From NCBI GenBank assembly GCA_021234155.1, contig JAJEKV010000063.1, forward strand, positions 8,328,095-8,392,094: a stretch of DNA of 64,000 nt. The letters run 5' to 3'. A model generated the notes under the pieces. It did no database searches. It was not told the DNA's origin and saw only the letters and a program-made list of their open reading frames with translations. A program made the position numbers and the translations under genes. Source of the DNA: Isoetes taiwanensis. Lineage: Eukaryota; Streptophyta; Lycopodiopsida; Isoetales; Isoetaceae. This document shows, in pieces, positions 1 through 11,521 of this stretch (within the stretch, counting starts at the first letter, position 1; each line of letters opens with the position of its first letter).

Positions 1-1755
1 TTAGTACATAGTTAGCTTAGTTGTGATTCTAGTAGGTTAGCGCCTCTGTTAGGCTTCTTTGTCGATCTATAGCGTAGCGCCTCTCTGTGGTGTGTTCTTC
101 TCTCATTTTTTTTCTCTCGGGTTTACCCGCTAGGCTAACCCTTGATTGATATGGTGAGCATTCTTATCTCTAGTCTCTCAGATGTGTTTTGGTTGAGTGG
201 TTTAGCGCTTATTTGCTTAGTTAGCACTCCCGAGATGGGGATTACTGGGGTAGAGACCTCCTCGAGCCCATGTATTGTAGTATGCTCCTAGATAGAACCC
301 CTCAGATATTCCCATTAGTTGCGGCTTCGTGGTACAAGATCCCACCGAAGTCAGGAATCTATGGCATCATTGAAGCACCGATAAGGGGCCATAGTGATGA
401 AGTGTGGGGTGGGGTACGGGGACTCCTTCAGTGAGCTAGGCCTAATAGTCGGTCACGTAGAGGGCCGGGTATGGGTCTGACACTCCCTGGGTACAGTGGT
501 GTGATCATCCTGTACTTTGAAGATAAAGTTAGGGGAGTAAGTCGAGTACGGATGCGGGGGTCGCTGATGCGGCACGTGTCCTCTAGCTCACCCATGGATT
601 CACTGGCGACTGAAGGGGACACTTCTCCACCTGCCTCATCGGACCGGGAGATGTAACCCTAGTAGTCTCGGGGTGATTCCTTGGGATTGCGTCTCCGGAA
701 GGCTACAATGGCGCCATAGCTTGATTCAGCTCATCTGCAAAATGTGCACAGGAGGGGCGGATGGAGTGGACAACCTTAGCCACTGTTCTATGCCAGCCAA
801 CACCAGGTTATACCTCTGTCTGCTGATCTCTTGAGACCAAGCCGTCAGACCAAGCCGTCTAGATAGAACCCTGTATTATTCCCATTAGTTGCGGCCTGTG
901 TACAAGATCCCACCGAGCTGTGGAATCTATGGCATCATTGAAGCACCAGATAAGGGGCCATAGTGATGAAGTGTGGGGTGGGGTACGGGGACTCCTTCAG
1001 TGAGCTAGGCCTAATAGTCGGTCACGTAGAGGGCCGGGTATGGGTCTGACACTCCCTGGGTACAGTGGTGTGATCATCCTGTACTTTGAAGATAAAGTTA
1101 GGGGAGTAAGTCGAGTACGGATGCGGGGGTCGCTGATGCGGCACGTGTCCTCTAGCTCACCCATGGATTCACTGCGACTCTGGAAGGGGACACTTCTCTG
1201 ACCTGCCTCATCGGACCGGGGAGATGTAACCCGGAGTAGTCTCGAAGGGTGATTCCTTGGGATTGCGTCTCCGGAAGGCTACAATGGCGCCATAGCTTGA
1301 TTCAGCTCATCTGCAAAATGTGCACAGGAGGGGCGGATGGAGTGGACAACCTTAGCCACTGTTCTATGCCAGCCAACACCAGGTTATACCTCTGTCTGCT
1401 GATCTCTTGAGACCAAGCCGTCAGTCCATCCTCACAGGAGTCTGAGCCGGGGTAGAACCTGAGGTTTTGGGTGTTTTCCTTAGGACTAGATGCATCTTCT
1501 TTGCCATTAGTACTTGGATGGATGTGCCACCCTTCGTGATGGTTATTTATGTATGATTTATGCTGTGTGCTAACATGTATTCACGCTTCCGCGTCTTAGG
1601 AGTCCCATTGAAGGCGTGGGCCGAATGACACCTCCGTGTCCTTCACCTGGGCGGATGGTCCGAGCTAGACGGAGGGCCCTGCTCATGGTGAGCTGATTGC
1701 CATGGTCCATATATGTATACGTCCGGAGCGCTGTATATATTCAGGGAGCGTCACA
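1..1755 (+). repeat. 5' LTR (left end cut by window edge)
   Basis: This region matches 8815-10019 along its length and ends ...GCGTCACA at 1755, directly before the primer binding site. It is longer than the corresponding part of the 3' LTR because of an internal tandem duplication at 288-1424. Beyond the duplication, differences from the 3' LTR are mostly short indels. Confidence 0.85.
288..1424 (+). repeat. Tandem duplication of about 565 bp inside the 5' LTR
   Basis: The segment beginning CTAGATAGAACCC at 288 is repeated from 859, and both copies run to GAGACCAAGCCGTCAG (ending at 847 and 1424). The 3' LTR has only one copy (about 9098-9668). The duplication therefore arose after insertion, or is an assembly artefact. 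The first copy differs from the second by clustered 1-4 base indels. Confidence 0.85.
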
Positions 1756-1756
1756 G

Positions 1757-1770
1757 TGGTATCAGAGCCA
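1757..1770 (+). other. Primer binding site, initiator tRNA-Met type
   Basis: TGGTATCAGAGCCA lies one base after the 5' LTR end. It is the classic complement of the 3' end of plant initiator tRNA-Met used to prime minus-strand DNA. Confidence 0.9.
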
Positions 1771-2240
1771 TGATTTTGGTTGATCGGAATCATAGCACTG
1801 ACCAAATTCCAAATCGTTAGTTCGGTAGTGATGTGGGAGTTTAAGTTTAGCTAAACTGCCTAACTTCTCGGTGATTTAGTCTTTATGCTAGGTTTGTGTA
1901 ATAAATTGTTGGAGATTTAGGAAGTTTAGGGTGAATTTGGTGTGGAAATGGTATAATTAGAAGACCCAAGTTTAGATGGGCCGTAACTTTTAATGGGTAA
2001 CTCGGATGGAGGCGGAAATAGTTCTAGCGTCTCCGGCACATCCCAAATACCCTAGCGGGCACGTATCCTGAGGCAAAGATGGCGACCCCAAGGTTAAAAT
2101 TCAAAAGGTGCGCTGACTGCAATTAGGGTGCTTAGAATCGAAAGTTAGGAGCGTATTTTACACTCAGCGCACCTATATGGTCCGCCGTATAAAATATGCG
2201 TGGAAAAAAAAAAGTTTTTTTTTCTTTCCCCCCTTTCCAT

Positions 2241-2352
2241 TTCGAACCCGTGACCTCCCACTTCCAACCCAACACTCTTTCCATTTTGCCACTTCCAACC
2301 CAACACTCTTTCCATTTTGCCAATTCCAACCAACACTCTTTCCATTTTGCCA
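2241..2352 (-). repeat. tRNA/SINE-like promoter boxes with a triplicated 31-bp unit
   Basis: On the minus strand a B-box-like stretch (GAGGTCACGGGTTCGAA, plus-strand 2241-2257) is preceded by three near-identical 30-31 bp units at 2261-2291, 2292-2322 and 2323-2352. Each unit carries TGGCAAAATGG, close to the pol III A-box consensus. The order A-A-A-B is what a tRNA-derived SINE head with an expanded A-box segment would look like. Open frames here are only a by-product of the repeat. No tRNA fold was tested. Confidence 0.45.
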
Positions 2353-2452
2353 ACTCTCTTTATGTAGGATATATATGTTCTATCCCTTTGTTATACATAT
2401 CTAATATTCTGTTTTATCCAGTTAGTAGTTCTTTTAAGGAAAAGGTACATCA

Positions 2453-2512
2453 TGGGATTGAACCCCTGACCTTCTGCACCCAAGCCAACACCTTTACCAA
2501 TAAGCCAACTTC
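2453..2512 (-). repeat. Second tRNA-like head (A and B boxes)
   Basis: Read on the minus strand, GTTGGCTTATTGGTAAAG (A-box-like) is followed by AGGTCAGGGGTTCAATCCC (B-box-like) with roughly tRNA spacing. It resembles the head of plant tRNA-derived SINEs. It lies about 100 bp from the similar triplicated sequence and in the same orientation. No 3' tail or target duplication was found. Confidence 0.4.
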
Positions 2513-2610
2513 TTTCTTGAAAGGATATAACCCTTTTTCTGTATTTATAGTGCATCTATTCCATATTTAAATTAGAGACGTGCCTTTGGTAAACCCACGT
2601 TGTCGAGGCA

Positions 2611-2699
2611 ACAACTCCACCGGAGCAAACCTTTTCGCCACAACTCCATCGGAGCAAGCCTTTTCGCCATCGACACCGGAGCAAGTTCTCTCGCCATGG
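2611..2699 (+). repeat. 30-bp tandem repeat, three units
   Basis: Units at 2611-2640, 2641-2670 and 2671-2699 share CGGAGCAA followed by CTTTTCGCCA or a close variant. The array makes a GC-richer island and opens several overlapping minus-strand frames that I regard as spurious. Confidence 0.7.
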
Positions 2700-3469
2700 C
2701 CGCCGGAGTAAACAGTCTTGCCATAGCCACGGCAGTCGACCTCTCTCTGCCATAGCCGACCTCCGCCGACCGCTCCTGCACTATCGTTTTTCTTCCTCGC
2801 CAAGCGCCTTTCAACACTTACGTCGACATGGCCATCTTCGATGTTAATCTCCGTAACGTGGCGAACGGACCCGCGATTCAAGGAAGGAGACCAAATTCCT
2901 CATTGCCCCGCCGCGACAGATGCTCATCGTGGAACTTCGTAACCGTGGGACGCAACCGATATCTTATCTAAGAACACTTAGAATGCAACCTTGTCCTTTT
3001 ATTCTACCCCCATTCATTATGATGAGGAAATGCCTCCTCTCCGTATACAATGGATATAATAACCCATCTCTCTACTATTCAGTAGTAGCTTTGTTTTTCC
3101 TAATGTAAACCATTCTAGTCTAGAAATTCTTGTCCCTAATCTTCAATTAGCTAGATGCTTCTTCCATATATCACTTTGAACCGCCACATGACTCTACCTA
3201 CTGTTATCTCGACTTGCAGTACATCTTCACTCGTTCCAATTCTACACAAGGATATTCTACCATACTAGAATTCCTTTTAGTCGATCACTTAGAATTGTTC
3301 TAGTATATCAATCTAATGCAAACCAACCATTGTTGTCCAGTCAACTCTCCCTAGGATATCCCGACGTGGTCCGGGCAAAGTACTTCCAACCATTATTTTA
3401 ATGCCTAAACGTCTTTAAGTTCCGCAAATGAACTTACGTATTCCAAGGGATTATGTGAATATCCCAAAG

Positions 3470-3625
3470 GACAGTAGCACCCAAAGACCCCTCAAATTAG
3501 GCCTCCTCTATTCAGAGATCTTGTGTTCAAGTCTCTGGGGGTACGTCATATGTCCTCATGGACGCTGCTAATGTGCCATGACATATAGATGCTATCTACC
3601 TATCTATCTATTTACTAAAAAAACG
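3470..3625 (+). mobile_element. Candidate tRNA-derived SINE
   Basis: AGTAGCACCCAAAGA at 3472 resembles an A box and GTGTTCAAGTCTC at 3523 resembles a B box about 45 bases later. The sequence ends near 3592-3623 in CTAT-rich repeats followed by seven A residues, as SINE tails often do. I could not find a convincing target duplication, so this rests on motif order alone. Confidence 0.4.
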
Positions 3626-6600
3626 TCCTTCGTGAATTCAATTCACCATATTGTCCTAAGACATCGACGTCTTCTTCCCTAAGCCATACACCAAATCTTT
3701 AAAGAGTTTTTCAGCTCTTGCTGCCTTTCAAGCTGCAGGTATATCTTTGCATGTTAGCAAAGACTAACCTTCATGTTAGAAAATAACCTTTCTATCCAGA
3801 TTGCTAAATATCATGCATCAGGGTCCTTTATTCCTTCTCTTCTTCAATATATTTTCTAAGTCTATGATCCATTTTCAGTATTCCGACCCTTACGCCTGCC
3901 ACAGTTACACATTTCACTCTTTGGCTGTGACCTTTATTCAGTAGAGTCACCAATCCATTTACTCCTTTACGTATTCATTAACCGTCTGGTGGCTTCTAAG
4001 CCGCTATTATATGTTCCCTATATTCTTAACCCACCTATCATTGGGAGTTATGATCCAACGTTGTCCTACATCCTCGAAATGTTAGTCATTACATTTCTCT
4101 GTCATGATGTTATGCTGCTGTTCTGGCATTCCAAATGACTTGGCATCTTCATTTAAGCCATAGTCATGGCCTAAGAGCGGGTGGGCCTTCGTATAAATCG
4201 TAAATTACCTGGAGTCATCAAGGTGCCTACCTGGTATTTAGCGAGCCCTTCTACAATTACTTATGTTTGAGATAACCCGGACTTGTATCCATGTTCGAGT
4301 CCTGTATATCCTAACTTACACCTCCATGTAACCCATGTTGTTCACCTCTGCCTGATCCGGGTATGGATCATGTGAGAAAGCTAGTCTTACATGTCTATTC
4401 AAGACACATTTGAACTTCTCGCAGGTACCTGCTAGTCGCTACCTATCCTGGAATTGTACTATTGTACTATTCAACCCCATCATCTTAAGCTTCATTCTAT
4501 GGGCCGTTAACATTTGTTTCACGTGTCAACTACCACATCATACCCTAGCATCCAACGAATTGACGGTCCCTTGCACATTTCGAACATATCTCCAGACCTT
4601 TCATTAGTAACTTTGGTTAAGATGTTTATCGTATGTGTACATGCTATGTACATAATAAACATATATCCACATCCCACAATGCTGGGCTCTGCTCTAACTT
4701 AGCTAAACTATAACCGTCGTAGTTATTTCAAACAAAACCCATTGCCTATGTACCTTTATGATGTGGCTGCGCCACCTACTTCCCAAATGGACAGGGGCCA
4801 ACTTTATATTGGACTTGTATATGTTGCCTATATTTTGACAGGGTCTCTAGCTATTTCAACCATTCCTTTAGTGCCTCATGGTACTTTAACCCCGTACATA
4901 AACTATGATTCCCCCATGGGATTATGCCATAATTCCGAAGGCTACTACCCCACATGAGGAGCTCTTCTAAAGGCTTCTTTCGATAAGGATCCTTTGTGTC
5001 CTCACTATCAACTATGCTTAGTCACAATTAACCTATTTCTCTTAAGTTATCATGTGGACTCCAGTTTTTAAACAGTTTCAAATGTTTTCATCCTTGGCTC
5101 CCTTATAATGAAGCAGAGGCACTACAACCTCTCCGTCTTTTAATAGGAACACTCAATGTTTCAATCTTCGTTAGTAACCGCCATATCGTTATCCAAAAGG
5201 CAACGGATCCTCGAACTTCTACTTCAGCATTTAGCATTATTCCCCGCGAGTAGGGTAACTCTTAAGATATATGGACTAGTGCTCTATATAATCTCACCCC
5301 TTCTGATCTATACACCTCGTCTTGATTTTTTTTTTATCGGGACTTACAGTTCCTATGTATTGCCTCTTCTCGGTTACCCCTAAAGGTATAATCGCCAAAG
5401 TCATCGTATTCCTTCTTGTCTTCCATCAGGGGGACGCGATATTCTTATACATCTTTTTATTTCCAAAACTAAATAAATGCTCTCAGCTTATAACAATGAA
5501 GTAATTCATTGGTATCTAGAACCTTTGAGTAGCTAAGCTCTCATTATCGGTTATTCCAACACCGTTCCAACCATCCTCGGGATGTTTTTGAATGTAACAT
5601 TACCGTATATGCTAGACTTACTCTAGCTATTCTCACTGATTTAAACTCTTCTCATCTCTCTTAGTACGACGTATCTAAGATAGTCAACTCCAACCATTGG
5701 GATAACTTGAATGCTTATCTCTGGTAAAGCATATCTAACCCAATATCTTCGTATATAAGCATATCATTATGCTCATTCTTTAAACCTTGTCAAGTAATAT
5801 TTCACTCGCCTTGTACGAATATTCTACTATCTTTTAATATGATATACATCTGAATATCACAATCGACATCCTCGATATGATCACCACTATAGTATTTGAT
5901 ACTACTAAATCCTTCCTACATCCAAGACCGCTACGTTGTTATTATATGATATAGTAACATGTGTGCACCAACCCTAAGTCTAGACTCATATGTAGCTCGT
6001 TGACATAGGCATCTAGCTATATTCATACTTGCGGCCAACTTATTTCCTCAACTTGGTTATCTAGTACCATACATATGTTGTCGTTTCGACACCACTAGCC
6101 TTAGTTTGCCTTCGTCCTCAAGCTCTAGTCATAACTTCCACAGGGGCAAATGCCAACCTAAGTTCCTAGTGGACATGTTTGACCTCTAGTATAAGAACTC
6201 TTATCTTCATTACTTCCGTATTCATATGGAATGTGAACTAAAAGTTCTAGTATATATCTTATCTTCTTTTAGTTATGTTTTACTATTAAATGGTCCTAGT
6301 ACACATATACCAACGCGGAGTTACTCCTCGCGACACACACACGATACCAAGTCCAGAGCACATCCTCCTTGGTGCGATGTTCATTAGGCGCCTACCTTGT
6401 TCATACTCCAGACTTTGGTATATTCAACGTGTCATTCCAAACTCTCTATATTTGAAACGTTGTTTACAACAACTTTCAAGCACCTCTTGTCTCCCACTTG
6501 TCGTGTGGGTATATTACTTTCGATCATTGCGCCTGCTCCTACCAATTGTCGTCTTCTCTTCACCTTATGTGCAAACTACGTTCCACACTATTGTCCAGTT

Positions 6601-8381
6601 TGTTATTCGGCATCTCCATGCTCCCAGCAGACATAAGATGTGTCCATTTCCTTAATTTATATCCTTCGTAATGGTCATGCATTTGACCAACGTCATTAAG
6701 CGTATCCAAGTGACTATGTCATCATCTTTTATTGCACACCTCAGGAACATCAATCTCCTTACGAAACGCAACGTATGCGTAATTTTATAATCCGTAGTTT
6801 ATGGATCCGCATCCTCATACAACATTATTCTCTACCTTTCCGTGAATCATACCTCCATTCAAGTGACAATAGCTATAAAATGTTGGCTCGACATTCTATG
6901 CCTGCACCATCATGGTCGAAACCTACAGTTCTAAAGTGGTTTCCCTCTCAGGAGCTGGGTACTCATAATCCAGTTTCCCCCTTAGTATAGTACCTCTCTA
7001 ACGTGGTCTATCGTAGATAATCATAAACCACTTCTTCCTCGGATATATGGTGTATGGCAATATATATGCCGCATAATAAATCAATCTTTGTAATTATTAG
7101 GTCCAGTGTTTCAATCAGATACCAAACATCGTCATACCAATTTTCTCGAGTATCCATCCAAAATAGGGATACCTTAACACTCCTTATTCCCAACATTCAG
7201 CACTTCTACTTCAAGTAAGAGCCCAGGACCTGCTCAGTCATCACCATATAACAGGCTCAGGACAGACCAGGCATGGTTTAGGACGATTGCATAGCCATAG
7301 CACTGCCGGATAGCGACCCAGGCGGTACCAATTACGTCGAATCTATATGTCATCTGTACCTGTGCCCTGTAAATATAAGAGTGTCTGTATGTGTGATAAA
7401 TTTGCGAAAATAGCAATAAAATAAATAAGTAATTCAAATGTAAGAATATCGGGACGTCTGGTAAATGTATAAACATAACCAATGAATTAATATGTGTCCT
7501 CATGTGACTGTAATCTATGCTAAAGATAGAGAGTGTGAGTGTGGAAACATTAAAAATAATCGAAAGGAGCAACCTATTTAAACACATAATCAAATATAAT
7601 AGAAGGAGATAAGTATGTATGTCTTACACAAACTTCTGAGGGAATAACGAGACTTAGATTAGGTTATAACAAGGTTATGAATAATAAATCATGAAGAACG
7701 TCTGTCTGTACTTAATATTAAAGTATATAGGTAAAACTGTCCGATACAGTACAATATATAATTGTATTAAAGGGTAAGTATAACTGTGAAGGGCCTGTTA
7801 AACACTGAGGATAGGAACATACGAGTTCTTAAAACTGTAACAAAATAGGAAAACAAAATTTTGCTACAAAATTAAATTAGACCTGGCTGTAATAAAATGA
7901 ATTACAAAGTCAAGCGAGAATATAATACATATATACACAGAAATTAATATCATTAGAATGGCTTTCTACGAAACAGTACGAGATTAATAACTCCGTATTA
8001 TAATATAAGAACAAATAGAACTTGCTTATATCTATACTTGTCTATAATATATAATCACTTACACGTATGTATAAAAAGAATGATTTCTAAATTAGATAAA
8101 CTCTCAACTCGTCACCACGAATGAAACAGTGAGACTTTCACAAATCTTGACTGTTGACTTTTGACGGTCCCAAACGATGATCATGTCTGACCTATACCTC
8201 TACCTTTTATATCCCCGAGTTATAAATTGCACATTACAAGCCATTTTAAACTTAATCACTTTAAACATGACAAAGTCTATAATATCACGCTATCTCTTTA
8301 AGGAGGGGAGACTTCCTCCTAATGCACGATGTGTTGCCCTGCAACAAGAGTAGTCTTGATGCTGAGGACAGCATCACTTCT
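3626..8381. other. Non-coding interior of the LARD-like element
   Basis: About 4.8 kb of AT-rich sequence in which all frames are broken by stops. I checked short open frames near 4742, 5156, 6290 and 7234 for retroelement motifs and saw none. The first half of the interior is relatively pyrimidine-rich on the plus strand, and 7400-8280 is A-rich. No gene is supported. Confidence 0.6.
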
Positions 8382-8394
8382 AAGGTGGGGAGGA
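8382..8394 (+). other. Polypurine tract
   Basis: AAGGTGGGGAGGA immediately precedes the TGTGACG start of the 3' LTR. It is the expected primer for plus-strand synthesis and fixes the element's orientation. Confidence 0.85.
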
Positions 8395-10019
8395 TGTGAC
8401 GTCCCACGTATTTATGCGCCTTTTGGGTATAAATACATGACACGTCACTATGAATAATTAATGGTACATTAATTATTCTTAAAGCTAAGGTTAGCTATGT
8501 TAACCATTAATTATTAAAGTGGAAACCTAATCTTAACCCTAATTCGAAATTAAGGCTTAACCTAATAATTAAAGGGGTTTAATTATTAAAGTAGATAATA
8601 ATTAGCATGCCACCTGGCCCAAATCGATTGGGCAAGGCAGAGTTTCCAATTTGGGACACCCAAATTGGGGGTTGCACCCCAATTTGCCCCAATTCGATTT
8701 GGGGCAATTGGAGATGGAGGAGGAGATGCTGCCCAACCCTGAGATGCTGTTCGACCCTGTTCCAGCCAGAAGGATGGCGACCCAGAGGGATAGTGGAGCT
8801 AGTTATGGTTCCGGTTAGTACATAGTTAGCTTATTGTGATTCTAGTAGGTTAGCGCCTCTGTTAGGCTTCTTTGTCGATCTATAGCGTAGCGCCTCTCTG
8901 TGGTGTGTTCTCTCGCTGTTTTTCTCTGTGGTTTACCTGTTAGGCTAACCCTTGATTGATATGGTGAGCATTCTTATCTCTAGTCTCTGTATGTGTTTTG
9001 GTTGAGTGGTTTAGCAGTTATTTGCTTAGTTAGCACTCCGGAGATGGGGGATTACGGGGGGTAGAGACCTCTGAGCCCATGTATTGTAGTATGCTCCTAA
9101 TAATACATTAGTTGCGGCCTGTGTACAAGATCCCACCGAGCTGTGGAATCTATGGCATCGTTGAAGCACCAGATAAGGGGCCGTAGTGATGAAGTGTGGG
9201 GTGGGGTCTCGCATGAGCATAAAAGGCTACGGGGACTCCTTCAGTGAGCTAGGCCTAATAGTCGGTCACGTAGAGGGCCGGGTATGGGTCTGACACTCCC
9301 TGGGTACAGTGGTGTGATCATCCTGTACTTTGAAGATAAAGTTAGGGGAGTAAGTCGAGTACGGATGCGGGGGTCGCTGATGCGGCACGTGTCCTCTAGC
9401 TCACCCATGGATTCACTGCGACTCTGGAAGGGGACACTTCTCTGACCTGCCTCATCGGACCGGGGAGATGTAACCCGGAGTAGTCCCGAAGGGTGATTCC
9501 TTGGGATTGCGTCTCCGGAAGGCTACAATGGCGTCATAGCTTGATTCAGCTCATCTGCAAAGTGTGCACAGGAGGGGCGGATGGAGTGGACAACCCTAGC
9601 CACTGTTCTATGCCAGCCAACGCCAGGTTATACCTCTGTCTGCTGATCTCTTGAGACCGAGCCGTCAGTCCATCCTCACAGGAGTCTGAGCCGGGGTAGA
9701 ACCTGATGTTTGGGGTGTTTTCCTTAGGACTAGATGCATCTTCTTTGCCGTTAGTACTTGGATGGATGTGCCACCCTTCGTGGTGGTTATTTATGTATGA
9801 TTTATGCTGTGTGCTAACATGTATTCACGCTTCCGCGACGTAGGAGTCCCATTGAAGTCGTGGGCCGAATGACACCTCCGTATCCTTCACCCGGGCATCT
9901 TTCTACGGATGGTCCGAGCTAGACAGAGGGCCCTGCTCATGATGAGCTGATTGCCATGGGAGGGGGAAGTCCCTGTATGTATACGTCCAGAGCGTCGTAT
10001 ATATTCAGGGAGCGTCACA
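8395..10019 (+). repeat. 3' LTR of the LARD-like element (1625 bp)
   Basis: It runs from TGTGACG after the polypurine tract to CGTCACA at 10019. From about 8815 it aligns with the window start, so the first roughly 420 bp have no partner in the window. It lacks the 565-bp duplication seen in the 5' LTR. Confidence 0.85.
8428..8435 (+). promoter_or_regulatory. Possible TATA box in the LTR
   Basis: TATAAATA lies about 33 bp inside the 3' LTR, in GGGTATAAATACATG. It is a good TATA match, but so close to the LTR edge that the U3 region would be unusually short. Confidence 0.3.
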
Positions 10020-10414
10020 ATAATGTATTTTGAGTCACATATGGAAGACACTTTGTACCGAAACCAAGGACCAAAGCATTGAATGTGATTTCAACAATAT
10101 AAGATGGTACTTGCTAGACAAAATTTTATAGAATTACAAACAAACTAGAGAGCCCACAAATAAGAGCTATAGTGTTTTTAAGATCTAAAGATTGCAAGTT
10201 TCAAGTCTTAAGCAAGAATGCCCCATTAAAGATCAAGTACAAGCTCATTCTTGTCCCTTACAAGATCCTATTGCAACTTGGCATTACCCTTTATTTGCTG
10301 CAACACCCTTCATGTCTAGCATAGAAGCAACATTATGAATAACATGTAGGTATTTGACCGAGATTAATGAATTAGCCGTCGGGTAATGCTCCAGAAAACA
10401 AAGAAATTAATGTT
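10020..10414. other. Spacer between two elements
   Basis: About 400 bp of AT-rich DNA between the LARD-like 3' LTR and the copia element. I see no gene or repeat in it. Confidence 0.6.
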
Positions 10415-10419
10415 CGAGC

Positions 10420-10852
10420 TGAAGATTTGCACTAGACAATTTGTGTGAATGTAAAATATCTAGTTAACAAGATGAATTACTAGATATTACTAGATATTTT
10501 AATTGCACGAGTTAAGGAAACTTCAAACAACTCTATTCAAAAAAACAAGGTCGAACATTCAACTGAAGAAAATAACCCGAGGAACCGGCCACTTAGGCAT
10601 CAATCCTGCCACTCAGGAACTTCAGCCTAGCATACTATTCAGAATGGAAACATACCTAAAATTCGAACGCGATTTGGCTCCAACTTATTAGACCGTCAAT
10701 ATGTTTCCAATTATGTTGACTGAAATAATAACCATTGTACAATTTCTATCCAACCTTCAACTCACATTTAGATATGCCCCAAGTCTTCACACATCTATGA
10801 CATAAAGATCAAACAACATGCCTCTGATAGATTTGCATGACCTATTTCATCA
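10420..10852 (-). repeat. Copia 3' LTR (433 bp)
   Basis: On the plus strand it starts TGAAGATTTGC and ends TTTCATCA. On the minus strand it is preceded by the purine tract AAAGGGGAA (complement of 10853-10861). It aligns with 14212-14671 but lacks several short blocks present there. Confidence 0.9.
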
Positions 10853-10860
10853 TTCCCCTT

Positions 10861-11521
10861 TCATGCTAATTTCATCAGAGTATTCCATTTCAGAACTCCC
10901 AACTTATGTTTGAATTTTTGAAACTTGAAATCTGACAATCCCTTGGTCAATACATCTGCAATCTGTTCATGAGTAGAAATGTGTTCAACTGTTATAACTC
11001 CTTTTGCCACTATTTCCCTTATGAAATGTACATTTAATTCAATGTGCTTTGTTCTTTGACGTAGCACAGGGTTCCTAGTTATAGCTATACAACTTAAACT
11101 GTCTGAATATAGAACTGTGGGAGATAGTTGAGATACCTGAAGCTCATGTAATAAACGTCTTACCCATACTATTTCTTTGGTAGCAACTGTAGTGGCATTG
11201 CATTCAGCTTCTGTCGTAGACATTGCTACACTTGATTGCTTTTTCGCTTTTCCAAGCAACTGCACCTCCACCTATCATTAAGCAAAATCCAGATGTGGAT
11301 TTTCTTGTGTCTATATCAATGCCCCAGTCAGCATCAGCATACCCTGTCAGTGTTAGATTCTTACTGTTAAATGTGAGACCATGCTCCTTTATAAGTTTAA
11401 AGTATCTCAGCACTCTTTTTGCTATGATCCAATGCTGATGTCCAAGATTGTTACAGAATCTACTTAATAGACTCACAGTGAATGCAATATCAGGCCTTGA
11501 ACAATTTGAAATGAACAACAA
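10861..11521 (-). pseudogene. Copia RNase H domain (frameshifted)
   Basis: Two overlapping minus-strand frames (11521-11204 and 11271-10861) together carry the copia RNase H. The first has RPDIAFTVSLLSRF, the GYADADWG motif with its acidic residues and the RKSTSGFC signature. The second has SSVAMSTTEAEC, with the catalytic Glu, and LYSDSLSCI. It then runs through KHIELNVHFIRE and QIADVLTKGL to a stop at 10861. The frame changes just after the AWKSEKA region. The stop lies directly beside the purine tract, as usual for copia pol. The domain removes RNA from the RNA:DNA hybrid during reverse transcription. Confidence 0.88.

Larger units (their letters stand above)
1..10019 (+). mobile_element. 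Large LTR element without gag-pol (LARD-like)
   Basis: Two related long terminal sequences flank an interior of about 6.6 kb. The right copy starts TGTGACG and ends CGTCACA, a perfect terminal inversion, and the left copy ends with the same CGTCACA. A primer binding site follows the left copy and a purine tract precedes the right copy, so the element reads on the plus strand. I found no gag zinc knuckle, protease, RT, RNase H or integrase motif in any frame of 1771-8381. That fits the class called large retrotransposon derivatives, which need enzymes from another element. The left end lies outside the window, so no target duplication can be checked. Confidence 0.8.

Noticed and set aside
2132..2570. 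Open frames on both strands with repeated Phe/His or Gly/Lys text
   Set aside because: They are produced by the 31-bp tandem repeat and have no family pattern.
2556..2881. Three overlapping minus-strand open frames
   Set aside because: They arise from the 30-bp repeat. All three phases stay open, which is typical of repeats and not of a gene.
5156..6990. Several open frames in the LARD interior as possible gag or pol
   Set aside because: No zinc knuckle, D-D box, D-T/S-G or integrase motif in any of them.
8607..8825. Open frame with Pro/Cys/Trp-rich text in the LARD 3' LTR
   Set aside because: It lies across repeated CCCAATTTG-type sequence and has no homologous pattern.
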